From: Leishmania panamensis
Lineage: Eukaryota > Euglenozoa > Kinetoplastea > Trypanosomatida > Trypanosomatidae
NCBI RefSeq assembly: GCF_000755165.1
Contig: NC_025855.1
Location: forward strand, 62,001-126,000
Length of the DNA: 64,000 nt
Reading direction: 5' to 3'
In this document: positions 20,238-29,500 of the stretch, piece after piece
How positions within the stretch are numbered: position 1 is the first letter of the stretch
How the letters are laid out: each line of letters opens with the position of its first letter
The notes under the pieces: model-generated
Databases searched by the model: none
The model's input: the letters and a program-made list of their open reading frames with translations, nothing else
Told to the model about the DNA's origin: nothing
Position numbers and translations under genes: made by a program

Positions 20238-21494
20238 ATGTCGGGCAAGTTCCAGCGGGAGAGCCTTAATGGGAGCGAGATGGGAAACAAGCAGCCGAGC
20301 GGGCAAGGCAAACCTGATGACACCAACGCGAGCCTAGCATTTTTGCGGACTGACGAGAAGGCACTGGAGGAGGCGCCCGGAGTGGACCTGCGGGCGGTGC
20401 CAACAGAGAACTCCGGTAGGAAAGTAATGATCGCTTGGATCATCTTCTCGTTGGGGAGCTTCGGCTTCATGCTAGTGGCGTCATGCCCGGTGCCGTGGCT
20501 GAGAGACCGCCAGGGCGGCAAGTGGACCCTCTGGAGGGATGTAAATGGAACTCCCTGGCGCATGATCGAGTGTGACCATAGGCGCCAGATGTTCCAGGCG
20601 ATGGAAGCGTTCACGATTCTTGGATGTCTGCTGAGCCTTGCTAGCCTCCTCGCCGGTATATTGCAGATAAAAGACCGTGGTCACCTTGGCGTGACGATAC
20701 TGCTCGGCTCCTTGACAGTGTTGGTGGTGCTGGCGGACTGGGCGCTCCTTGTGAACGAGTACTACAAGTACAGCTGCCTCGGCCAGATAGCATACGCGGC
20801 GGGCGTCAATCGCCTCAACGCCGGCTTCCTACTTGTCCTCTTTTCCTTTCTGCTGATGCTCTTCGGCGTTATCACGCTGGGACGCTGGATGAATACAACC
20901 TTCAGCCTGTCGGAGGTGCAGTGCGCCAAGTATAGCAGCCCTGCCCTCACTAGCGCCTTTATTAGCGGCTGCGTGCTGATGATCGCGACTGTAGGGACGA
21001 CACAAACCATGTGGGTGCATTACGACACGACGATATCGCTGAAGATTAATTACTGGCACATCGAGATCTACCACCGCAACGTGAGCCTGTCGGAGATCTG
21101 GCCGCTGAGCTCGTACCATTGCACACAGTTCACTTTGCGGATGCTCATTAGTGCCACCTTTTCCATCATCAGTGACGTGCTCCTCCTCTTCACATTTCTG
21201 TTCACCGTTGCAGCCGTGTACAAACACCCGTGCAAGTGGATCGCGGTCGTCCTCGGTGTTATCTCATGGGTTTTCCTGCTGGTGTGCTGGGCGATCGCGA
21301 TCTCCGTGCGCCACACGACACTCTGCACGTCGGGCGTGGTGCCGCCAAGCACTGCCATCTACGGTGCCCCGCTCGACACCGTCGAGCAGCAGGTGAGCTT
21401 CAAGGGCTTCGTGATCACAGACGGCCTGGGCATGATCATCTCGGCCTGGTGCTTCACGACGGCGAACGTCATCTACCTTGCAGTCAAGGGTTAA
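20238..21494 (+). CDS. Double amastin-like eight-span membrane protein, paralogue
   Basis: A 418-residue protein with the same architecture as the gene at 16319 but a shorter (about 60-residue) N-terminal cytosolic part. Transmembrane segments are about 63-82, 121-143, 149-174, 195-216, 237-258, 300-328, 333-357 and 394-414. Shared landmarks are SCPVPWLRDRQGGKWTLWR against SCPIPWMRSSSGRKYGVWR after span 1, a Y-Y/F-x-x-C loop after span 3, YWHIEIYHR against LWHVQVYDR after span 5, and a W in the last span (ISAWCF). The two proteins are clearly homologous but strongly diverged, so the duplication is old. Sequons NTT (219) and NVS (281) lie in predicted loops. A surface or endomembrane location is inferred. 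The 3' UTR holds a recent 232-bp tandem duplication. Confidence 0.85.
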   Translation: MSGKFQRESLNGSEMGNKQPSGQGKPDDTNASLAFLRTDEKALEEAPGVDLRAVPTENSGRKVMIAWIIFSLGSFGFMLVASCPVPWLRDRQGGKWTLWRDVNGTPWRMIECDHRRQMFQAMEAFTILGCLLSLASLLAGILQIKDRGHLGVTILLGSLTVLVVLADWALLVNEYYKYSCLGQIAYAAGVNRLNAGFLLVLFSFLLMLFGVITLGRWMNTTFSLSEVQCAKYSSPALTSAFISGCVLMIATVGTTQTMWVHYDTTISLKINYWHIEIYHRNVSLSEIWPLSSYHCTQFTLRMLISATFSIISDVLLLFTFLFTVAAVYKHPCKWIAVVLGVISWVFLLVCWAIAISVRHTTLCTSGVVPPSTAIYGAPLDTVEQQVSFKGFVITDGLGMIISAWCFTTANVIYLAVKG

Positions 21495-23673
21495 GGTGGC
21501 GGTGAGGGAGCAATCAAGGGGGAAAGAGGAAGAAGGCAAGAGAGCGAGCGAGATGGTGTGTATCTGTGCGAGCAAGAGAATTCCGTGAGCGGCTCAGCGG
21601 CGGACGGCAGTGGTGATAGTGGTGGAGGCGATGGGACCGTTTAGGTGCTGCTTTGCTCACCCTGCCCCTTCTTGGTGCTCTACTCTCCCCCTCCCCTTGC
21701 ATCAGTCCCTCACCTGCGCACCTCCTCTGCCCTCTGCTCTACCCTCAAGCAAGCAGAGCTGGAACGGAAAAGGAAAGGCCAAGTGGAGCGTAGAGAAGGG
21801 GAAACGGAGGCAATAGGCCACGTCATGGATGTCATCGAAGCCGTGCACCCTCATGCAGTGCGCTGGTGACACGTGCATCATTGGTGTGCGTGTGTGTGTG
21901 CGTGGTCTGTCTTGTTTTGATCTGCAGTTTCTTTGTCCGCCTGTATATTGCTATGCTATTTCAGCTTTGGGCAGCACCTCCCACCGGCTAATGCTTTGTG
22001 GATGCGCTTCCTCCTTGGCTGTGCTTCACATGCCGGTGTGCTTGGATGTCCTTTGCTCACCCTCTTTGTCTTGCTCGTGCTATCACGGCTGCTTGCTTTT
22101 CTTTCTACTGTTGAAGAGTACTCGCGTGTGTGCGTGGTCTGTCTTGTTTTGATCTGCAGTTTCTTTGTCCGCCTGTATATTGCTATGCTATTTCAGCTTT
22201 GGGCAGCACCTCCCACCGGCTAATGCTTTGTGGATGCGCTTCCTCCTTGGCTGTGCTGCACATGCCGGTGTGTGTGCTTAGATGTCCTTTGCTCACCCTC
22301 TTTGTATTGCTCGTGCTATCACGGCTGCTTGCTTTTCTTTCTACAGTTGAAGAGTACTCGCGTGTGTGTGTGCGAGCTTAGCCGTAACGTAACGTGTGCT
22401 TTTGGGTGCCCTCTTCTTCCTCCCCCTCTCTCTCTCTCACACAGGGTGGTGTTACAACACCAGCATGAGAGGGGAAATGAGGGAAGAGGGTGTAGTGGAG
22501 CGGCCCCTCTCTCCCCTCGAAACACACGCGGGGGAATAGCACGAAGAGGGGCAGAGGATGGAGGGACATGGGGCACTCAAAAGAAAGCCCTAGACAAGCA
22601 ACCACACAAGTCCATCACCATGGGGACTGGGGGAGGGGGTCACGGCAGTTTGAGACGCCCCTGGCGTACCGCACATGCGCGGCATCTCTCCTCTTCCACT
22701 GGTGCCGTTTCTCATATGAGAAAAGTGAAACTGGGCCTCTGTTCCTCTCGCGTGGAGCAGTAGAGTGGGTTGTACAATGCGAATGCCGCGCAGCGTCAGT
22801 GCTCTGTATGTTGTGTGTCTCGGCACACAGCTGCACAGGTTCCTCCGCGGACACTTTCACTTCTTCGTGCTCGGATTGCTCAGCATGAGAAAGAGAGCAA
22901 GCGGTCCTGCGGATGTAGCAGCAAACCCTACGCCGTGGTGGCTGTGTACACCTCACATCGGCTGTGCCGCCAAGGCAGGAGAACTGTGCCTGCCTCCTTG
23001 CCGCCTGCTTAAATCTCACCTGAGCATGCACTTGCACACTCGTAGAAAGAAGGACCCACACACACACACACACTGGCTGTCAGTCTTCACTTGTTGTTCT
23101 CTCTTTTCCTGCCCTCTGCCCACCCACCCCTCCTCCCTCTCTCTCTCTGCTCGCGCGCACACTCGCTTCTTGAACTCGACCACCTCTCCCCTCCCCCCCC
23201 CCCCATCAAGGCTACACGTCAATACAGTCGCATCCCCTTTTCTGAATCTTCTTCTGCTTCCCCCTTTTTCGAGTTCTCTGCGTTCGCGTCGTCACCACCC
23301 CACTCTCACCCCCGTCGTCCACAAACACTCGCCTGGTCCACCATCGCTGCTTTGTTCTCGTGCTTTTATCGTTCCCCTACTCACCTTCGCCTACGACTGC
23401 GTACGCACCCCCTCCTCTCCACCTCTCCACAGCGGCTCATCGTTATGGCGGGGTGCCTTGCGGCCCTCTCTGTGATCTCTTCTGTGCTGCTGCCCTCTTC
23501 CCTCCTCCTCTGTGTTGTACTCATCCCTGCAGGAGACCCGAACTCGGGCACGCACCTCTGACGCGCTAGCGGACCGTCTGTCCGGACGGTTCGCCGTGCA
23601 GGAGTCGCACCACCACTCACTCCTCCTCCCCACCCCCAAAAGTCGCTTGACCTTTTGCTTCTTCGCTGTGTCG
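21495..23673. other. Spacer / 3' UTR of second amastin-like gene
   Basis: No gene seen. It contains the 232-bp direct repeat at 21900-22367. Pyrimidine-rich sequence from about 23080 leads to a candidate splice acceptor ctgcAG at 23531-23532 for the next gene. Confidence 0.65.
21900..22367. repeat. Two-copy 232-bp tandem repeat in a 3' UTR
   Basis: Copy 1 is 21900-22131 and copy 2 is 22132-22367. Both read gcgtggtctgtcttgttttg onward through gcagcacctcccaccggcta and end with gttgaagagtactcgcgtgt. By eye they differ by about four substitutions and one 4-base GTGT insertion in copy 2, so they are about 98% identical. The head-to-tail arrangement with GT-rich joints suggests recent unequal exchange or slippage. 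It lies about 400 bases past the stop codon of the second amastin-like gene, inside its likely 3' UTR. Confidence 0.97.
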
Positions 23674-25884
23674 ATGGCATCGCTGACAGGCTCCACAGTC
23701 ACCGCCGCATCCTTCTCTGAAGAGGATGCCATCGTGCTGGACAAGTGGCTCTACGACGTGTGCGGAGAGGAGGACCTCCAGTTTCCCTCGCATCGGCGTC
23801 AGCAGTTTCCCCGTTACGTGGAGCGACTGCGGCGGGTGGCCAAGATGAAGCAGTTTGTCGCCAACACCTTTGAGTACCCCGCACGCTCTGGCACCCGCGA
23901 AGTGCTCGTACTGCAGAGGATGCTCGAGGCACTGGCCTTGCGCGCGCAGACGGTGGCGCGAGAAACAGAGCAGGCGAAGAGCAACGTGCGCCAAGTGCGG
24001 CGCGTGTTAGAGGAGCAGACGATGGGTGCCTCCGCCATTGTGGAGGAAGAGAGGGCCCACGCCATCAGCGAAGCAGCGGAGCAGCGAAAAGCCAAAGAGG
24101 CTGCTGCTGCCCATGCCCAATCCTACGCCTCTTCCCCTCAACACCAGGGCTACACGCCCCTTGACCCCGCCGCCGCAAGGGGGGACAATGGTGCTGCGAC
24201 GCCTGCGTGGAGCGGAACGGCGACCCCGAAGCCGCAGCAGGCGGACGACGAGGCTTCTGGTGAGGGTGGTGATGCTTCGGCGACACAACAAGGTTTTTCT
24301 GCCGCTATGCGGACGGCGCGTCGAGCCGACTACGAGAAGAAGAAGGCGCTTTCCCTCCGCTATGTGTCAGAGATGCAGACCAAGACGCAGGACATGTCAA
24401 GGCAGCGGGCGGAGATGGAGCAGCGACACGCACGTCTGCTAGCTGATAAGGAGCGGTTGGAAGGAGAGTACGATGCACTGCAGACAACCGAGAAGCTGGT
24501 CGTGGCCCGCCACCAAGAGACCGAGTCCCGCAAGAATGAGGAGACGCTGCTGCTTAGTGAGGAAGCAGCCATGTACGCAGCGGAGGAGGCAGCATTCGAC
24601 ACGGCATGGGCGGAGTGCGCTGTGCTACTCGATGAGGAACCATCAGCCCTGTGCAGCACAGGTGAGCCCGAGTGCAGAGCAGAGAAGTCGCACTTGCCAA
24701 TCGAGGTGTCGCATTGGATCTCGCCGGCGCCACAGGAGCCATCGCTCTCCGCGCTGTCTCACCCCAGCTCTGCTCCACCACATCCGCTCTCTGGCACTTT
24801 ATCACCGGCACACGCTTCCTACGGCGGAGACCCTGGCGACGCGGGCGCTGCGGCGCCTCCGGATACGACTTCACCGACAGCGGCAGCCCCAAATCAGGGG
24901 GATAACACCAGGAACCACTCCGGTTCCCCGTCCAGCCAGAGCCCTGGAGATGGCGCGCGTGGCCCCGCGCCGCCGTTCTCTTCGCCACCCCTGCAACGAC
25001 AGACCCTCGAGGCCCTGCGCCACCGCCTGTCTGAGATCGGTTCCCGCACCACCAGATGCCGCCGACATCTGCTGAATGAGGGACATATTCATCTCGAACG
25101 CTTTCGCCAGTCCCAGCAACGACTTGAAGAATGGCAGAATATGGGCGCGCAGCTGCGCCGCTCGCACCATCAGCTGTGTGGACAGGTGGGCGTCATCCAC
25201 ACCGTTCTGTCCGACACTGCAAGCCGACTGGAGAACGGCGGTGCAACAGCACAGAACACTGGCTATGGCACTCAGCTTTCACGGCTCAGAGCACTCCTGC
25301 AAGAGCGGTCCAGCGAGACGCTGCAATACTACCTGGGCAACCGCGAGGACGCCACGATGGACATGCTGTTCGACGCGAGCGCCGAAGAGGAGCTGCGCGA
25401 GCTGCAGCGACCCTCGCCCTCCAAAGCGTCGGCGGGCGGGGACCTGACACCTGTTCGGGGCGTATCAGCATCCGTATCCAATTCCACTTCGCTGAAGCGT
25501 CAGAGCTCCACCGCCACCTCCAACCACTCCCACGACGACATGCTGCCGTCACCTGCGTCCTCGCGCACGCCTGTGCGCGGGACAGCGAACGGCGGTGGCC
25601 CAGCTGCAGACGCACCCAGCAGTGGTGCCAAGAGCTGGAGTAGTACCGAGCTGCCGCACCGCCATCGCAGCCGCTATGAGCTCGTTCGCCATCTGCAGCG
25701 GTGGGAGTCGATGCTCCTGGCGGATCGACTGGCGATCTTGAAGGTGGCGCGCATGGTGCCCGGCCCCTACAGTGGGACAGGGGCTAACACAAAGCAGGTG
25801 GCCGGCTTCAGCGCTGCGCAGGTCTACCAAGAGCTCTGTGCACTGCTGCTACAGCAAATGAACCCTGCTGCTCCGTCGGCCTAG
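23674..25884 (+). CDS. Coiled-coil protein of unknown function
   Basis: A 736-residue protein. Residues 10-75 form a compact helical region (LDKWLYDVCGEEDLQFP, then a basic helix). About 75-150 and 215-330 are predicted coiled coils rich in E/A/R/K (for example QMERQ-type heptads around EMEQRHARLLADKERLEGEY). A Pro/Ser/Ala-rich linker covers about 345-440, more helix follows at 445-560 (LEALRHRLSEIGSRT), and the C-terminus ends with a short helical domain after a Ser-rich segment. The in-frame opening extends to 23512 without an ATG; the ATG at 23674 follows a candidate acceptor AG at 23532. The layout resembles cytoskeletal or centrosomal (augmin-like) subunits, but I see no diagnostic motif, so the function is unknown. 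Confidence 0.82.
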   Translation: MASLTGSTVTAASFSEEDAIVLDKWLYDVCGEEDLQFPSHRRQQFPRYVERLRRVAKMKQFVANTFEYPARSGTREVLVLQRMLEALALRAQTVARETEQAKSNVRQVRRVLEEQTMGASAIVEEERAHAISEAAEQRKAKEAAAAHAQSYASSPQHQGYTPLDPAAARGDNGAATPAWSGTATPKPQQADDEASGEGGDASATQQGFSAAMRTARRADYEKKKALSLRYVSEMQTKTQDMSRQRAEMEQRHARLLADKERLEGEYDALQTTEKLVVARHQETESRKNEETLLLSEEAAMYAAEEAAFDTAWAECAVLLDEEPSALCSTGEPECRAEKSHLPIEVSHWISPAPQEPSLSALSHPSSAPPHPLSGTLSPAHASYGGDPGDAGAAAPPDTTSPTAAAPNQGDNTRNHSGSPSSQSPGDGARGPAPPFSSPPLQRQTLEALRHRLSEIGSRTTRCRRHLLNEGHIHLERFRQSQQRLEEWQNMGAQLRRSHHQLCGQVGVIHTVLSDTASRLENGGATAQNTGYGTQLSRLRALLQERSSETLQYYLGNREDATMDMLFDASAEEELRELQRPSPSKASAGGDLTPVRGVSASVSNSTSLKRQSSTATSNHSHDDMLPSPASSRTPVRGTANGGGPAADAPSSGAKSWSSTELPHRHRSRYELVRHLQRWESMLLADRLAILKVARMVPGPYSGTGANTKQVAGFSAAQVYQELCALLLQQMNPAAPSA

Positions 25885-27511
25885 CGACTTCCCCTACTCC
25901 CTCATCCTATTTACTTGTTAGGCCAGCCCCTAATCATCTCACTCCTCACCATTCACTCCGGCCGGCACAAGCGCTGACCAGCCACGTTGGGGCATCAGTA
26001 AGCTTGTGCCGTCTCAGGCCCAGGGGCGGCTGCAAACGGGTTGTAATGGTCACGATAATGACTCCCTGTGTTGTACTTCTAGCTTGTGTGTGTGTGTGTG
26101 TGTCCGTGTAAATAGCTAGTGCTTCCACGCACCTTGCGTGATGCATCTGCGAAGTTTTGTTGAATGGAGTCTCATGGTGAAGGAAGGGAGGGGGGCAAAG
26201 ATGAGGTTACACTTGACTCTCCTTCTTCTTTCCACGACTACAAGGCAGAGAGGAAGCATCTCCTTCTCTTTCCCTCATCTTCCNNNNNNNNNNNNNNNNN
26301 NNNNNNNNNNNNNNNNNNNNNNNNNNNNNNNNNNNNNNNNNNNNNNNNNNNNNNNNNNNNNNNNNNNNNNNNNNNNNNNNNNNNNNNNNNNNNNNNNNNN
26401 NNNNNNNNNNNNNNNNNNNNNNNNNNNNNNNNNNNNNNNNNNNNNNNNNNNNNNNNNNNNNNNNNNNNNNNNNNNNNNNNNNNNNNNNNNNNNNNNNNNN
26501 NNNNNNNNNNNNNNNNNNNNNNNNNNNNNNNNNNNNNNNNNNNNNNNNNNNNNNNNNNNNNNNNNNNNNNNNNNNNNNNNNNNNNNNNNNNNNNNNNNNN
26601 NNNNNNNNNNNNNNNNNNNNNNNNNNNNNNNNNNNNNNNNNNNNNNNNNNNNNNNNNNNNNNNNNNNNNNNNNNNNNNNNNNNNNNNNNNNNNNNNNNNN
26701 NNNNNNNNNNNNNNNNNNNNNNNNNNNNNCCCCCCCACCCCCCACCCCCACACACACACGCACGCACGCACGCACACGCAAGTCATGCAGGCACGCCTAC
26801 ATAGACGCCCGCACCGCCATCGTGTTGCTTGCGTTTTCTCTCCGCTCTTTTCTCGCTTTAGTGAAGGCATCGCTCTTCTGGTTCTTCAAAGTTTTATCTC
26901 GCTTGTTGCCGGTTTGAGCGTCTTACGCACGCGCACGGCGGGGCCTTCGCGTTCGCTCTCTCCCTCCATCCCCTCCCCTCCCCTCTGAGGCGTGTGCGTG
27001 TGTCATGCCTCCCAGGCACGGACCACAGACAACGTCATCTGCACGGACATGGATTCATCACGGCTACAGAGACGTTCTCCTTTTTCGTTTTTTTTTTTGC
27101 CAAGAGATGCAAAGGGAAAATGCAAAGACCACCCTAAAGAATACACGGCTGATACTGGGGAGGGGGTGTGGCACTGGCTTCCACGACAGCGGCCTGGCGG
27201 AAGAGAAAGAGATCCAACCGTGTCTCTGCCCCCTTCCCTCTCTCTCACTCACGCAGATCGTATCGGGTAACTCAGCAGAGGTGTAAGAATGGAAAGAGGG
27301 GGAGAGTTCAGCAAGAGGAGGGGGCGACGTCGGCAGTAGAGAGTCTCTCTCTCTCTGCTGTTTGTGCTCAACTTAAAACCCCCTTGCTCTGTTTTGCTCT
27401 CTCAGACGCTTTCGCTTGCCCTTTTGTACGCCCTGTAGTCTCTCTGGTGGTATACGTGCCCTTGCCTGCGTCACCGCTACTCACTCCTACTATACATATA
27501 CCTTCCAAGTC
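25885..27511. other. Spacer containing the assembly gap
   Basis: No gene seen outside the gap. It is pyrimidine/CA-rich on both sides, with AG at 27404-27405 after a tract ending ttgctctctcag as a candidate acceptor for the next gene. A gene fully inside the 446 unknown bases cannot be excluded but is unlikely. Confidence 0.6.
26284..26729. other. Assembly gap (446 N)
   Basis: A run of N. Its right edge opens into C-homopolymer and CA/CG-rich low complexity, so the gap is probably an unresolved simple-repeat tract, and its stated size may not be real. Confidence 0.99.
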
Positions 27512-28357
27512 ATGCTGCTTGCCGGGCTGCTACGTGGCTCTCGCGCGCCAACGGCACCGCAGAGGTTACGCCACAGTTTTCGGCCTCCAGTACGGCAATG
27601 CTCGTCCCGCTCTGCCGTCTCCTCTGCCCTCACCACACAGCGAGCATACAAGGGTGATTACGGCTTCAATGTGTTTCATAACTCCAACCCACAGCATGGT
27701 GGCAGCTACGCTCGACACGAGCGACGCATGCGGGACGACGAAGTGGAGGACTTCTTAAAATCCGTTAAGCACTGGCGGCCTGTGTACGAGGATGTGGCTG
27801 ACGGTAATGTGGTGAATGCCGCACAGTCATCATCGTCGTCCACCTCCGCTTCTGACTCGGAGCCGCCGACGCCGGCGTTCTCGCAGATCAGCGAGGAGGC
27901 CATCACGCGCACCTTCCACTTTGAAGCCTTTCGCGAGGCGTACCTCTTCATGGGCCGGCTGTGGGCCTTTTGCTACGGCAGCGACAAGTGCCCGCATGTC
28001 ACGTGGGAGGGGACAGCCATCACCGTCTACCTCTACTCGCCGTCGTTTCGAGGCCTCAGCAAGCGCGAGGCGCGGGTGGCGGCGTTCCTGAATGATCAGT
28101 ACAACATGAGCCGGAAGAGCAAGTGGCAGCAACGTCGCATCATGGACGGCATTGTGCGAGAGGCCATGGTGGAGAAGCTGCTTGGAGAGGAAGTGGCGAC
28201 GCACATTGCACGCCGGCAAACACTGCGGACGGCGCCACTGCAGGAGGTGAAAGACGGGCCGCGCAGTTGGCGCAGCGCCATCGGGTCACCGTCGCACCGT
28301 AACAACAAAGACAGCGATCGAGAAGGCACTGCCATGGGAGAGCAGGACAGGCAATAG
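27512..28357 (+). CDS. Pterin-4a-carbinolamine dehydratase-like mitochondrial protein
   Basis: A 281-residue protein. The N-terminus MLLAGLLRGSRAPTAPQRLRHSFRPP is basic and Ser/Arg-rich, a likely mitochondrial presequence. The dehydratase-like fold covers about 135-200: ITRTFHFEAFREAYLFMGRLWAF, then CPHVTWEG, a beta strand ITVYLYS, then GLSKREARVAAFLND. In true dehydratases the first conserved position is an H-H/N pair and the strand ends in T-H; here they are H-V and S-P, so two of three catalytic histidines are missing. An RNA- or complex-associated, non-enzymatic role is more likely than pterin recycling. The C-terminal 80 residues are basic and unstructured. The opening upstream to 27416 starts without an ATG. 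Confidence 0.78.
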   Translation: MLLAGLLRGSRAPTAPQRLRHSFRPPVRQCSSRSAVSSALTTQRAYKGDYGFNVFHNSNPQHGGSYARHERRMRDDEVEDFLKSVKHWRPVYEDVADGNVVNAAQSSSSSTSASDSEPPTPAFSQISEEAITRTFHFEAFREAYLFMGRLWAFCYGSDKCPHVTWEGTAITVYLYSPSFRGLSKREARVAAFLNDQYNMSRKSKWQQRRIMDGIVREAMVEKLLGEEVATHIARRQTLRTAPLQEVKDGPRSWRSAIGSPSHRNNKDSDREGTAMGEQDRQ

Positions 28358-29110
28358 AAAGGATGATGAGTTGCACCCTTCGCGTAGAGGCTCAGCGTCT
28401 ATTCCATCTGTCTCCCCTCGACAGCACTGCTGAATACATGCCACGCGCGAATGCCTACCGTTTCGCTCATACTCGTCGTGTGCCACCTTTCTTCCCTCCC
28501 CACACATTGAGACTGACGCGCAGAGGGTGGCAGCGTCGCATCGCGCAAATTTTCGCTCTTCTCTTTCGCCGCCCTTAGTGGGGAAGTGTTCCGGCACACC
28601 TTCTCAGCACCCTCCTTCAGTTTTGTGGAGTGTGTCGTCATTACGTCGGCACACCAAGTACCGCTAGAGGGGGAACAGAGAAGCATGGCACACAGACACA
28701 CTCACACAGCACTCACTGTATGTATGTGTGTGTGTGTGTGTGCTTGATTCCGTAGGGCTCGTCCTCATCCAGGAAATCGCTGTCTTTGCTATCACTCGTA
28801 TTGCCCCCTCCCACTCCTCCTCATCCCCGTCTCTCGTCTCGCCTCTGCTCCTCTAGTCGAATCCTCAACACACACCCACACCAACAACGGCCGCGACGGT
28901 ATTGTAACTTCGCAGGAGCGCGCCCCACACACACACTCTCCATCGCGCGTATACGTGGGCATAACTTCAGAGACGACGCACGCGCCAGAGGTATCAGCAC
29001 GCGTAGCCTCACCACGCTTGCGTTGCACATCTTCTTGGTGACTCTTCGTCACTGGACGCTCCTACGTACGCACCACGCATCCACGCAGAAGTGCATCACG
29101 GAAAAGTACA
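28358..29110. other. Spacer with splice signal for the 29.1 kb gene
   Basis: No gene seen. A TG run lies at about 28722-28741. A strong pyrimidine tract at 28800-28853 ends in AG at 28855-28856. Confidence 0.65.
28855..28856 (+). promoter_or_regulatory. Probable spliced-leader acceptor AG
   Basis: First AG after about 50 bases of almost pure C/T (ending tctgctcctctag). It predicts a 5' UTR of about 254 nt for the small membrane protein starting at 29111. Confidence 0.6.
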
Positions 29111-29500
29111 ATGCCGCGACCCAACTTTGACGATCTTCTGCACAGCCGCCCGTTTCCCCTCGTCCTAAAAATTCTGAACATTATCGGCGCCTTCGCCTGC
29201 GGCTCCTATTCACTCTTTCTCTTTATTACGCACCGGTTCAACGATGTCCGCACCTTTGCAGCGCTCCTCTACCTGCTGGGATTTTCCATTATGATCCCTT
29301 CGGCGGAGTCGGGACTGATGAATCACCCGATGCTCGCCAGCTTCGCGCGTTTTCTTGTCTCGCCGATCGGCCGCGCCTTCCTGTACGTGTTTATGGGCGG
29401 CGTGATTCTTGGCAATGGTATTGGTGGCTGGGTGATCGGTATTTATCTCTTCGCCATCGGCGTCCTCAACATCTGTGCTGCGTGTATCCTGAAGTCGTAG
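29111..29500 (+). CDS. Small four-span Golgi-type membrane protein (TVP15/COPI-associated-like)
   Basis: A 129-residue protein with four hydrophobic segments, about 18-40, 47-67, 83-102 and 104-126, and short charged loops. The layout, length and the first-span pattern with FNDVRTFAALLYLLGFSIMI match the COPI-associated/TVP15 family of late-Golgi membrane proteins that accompany vesicles. The loop ESGLMNHPMLASFARFLVSPIGRAFLY and the glycine-rich third span (MGGVILGNGIGG) are consistent with that family. Family assignment is from pattern only; a generic tetraspan vesicle protein is the alternative. The ATG is the first after a good splice signal. Confidence 0.75.
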   Translation: MPRPNFDDLLHSRPFPLVLKILNIIGAFACGSYSLFLFITHRFNDVRTFAALLYLLGFSIMIPSAESGLMNHPMLASFARFLVSPIGRAFLYVFMGGVILGNGIGGWVIGIYLFAIGVLNICAACILKS

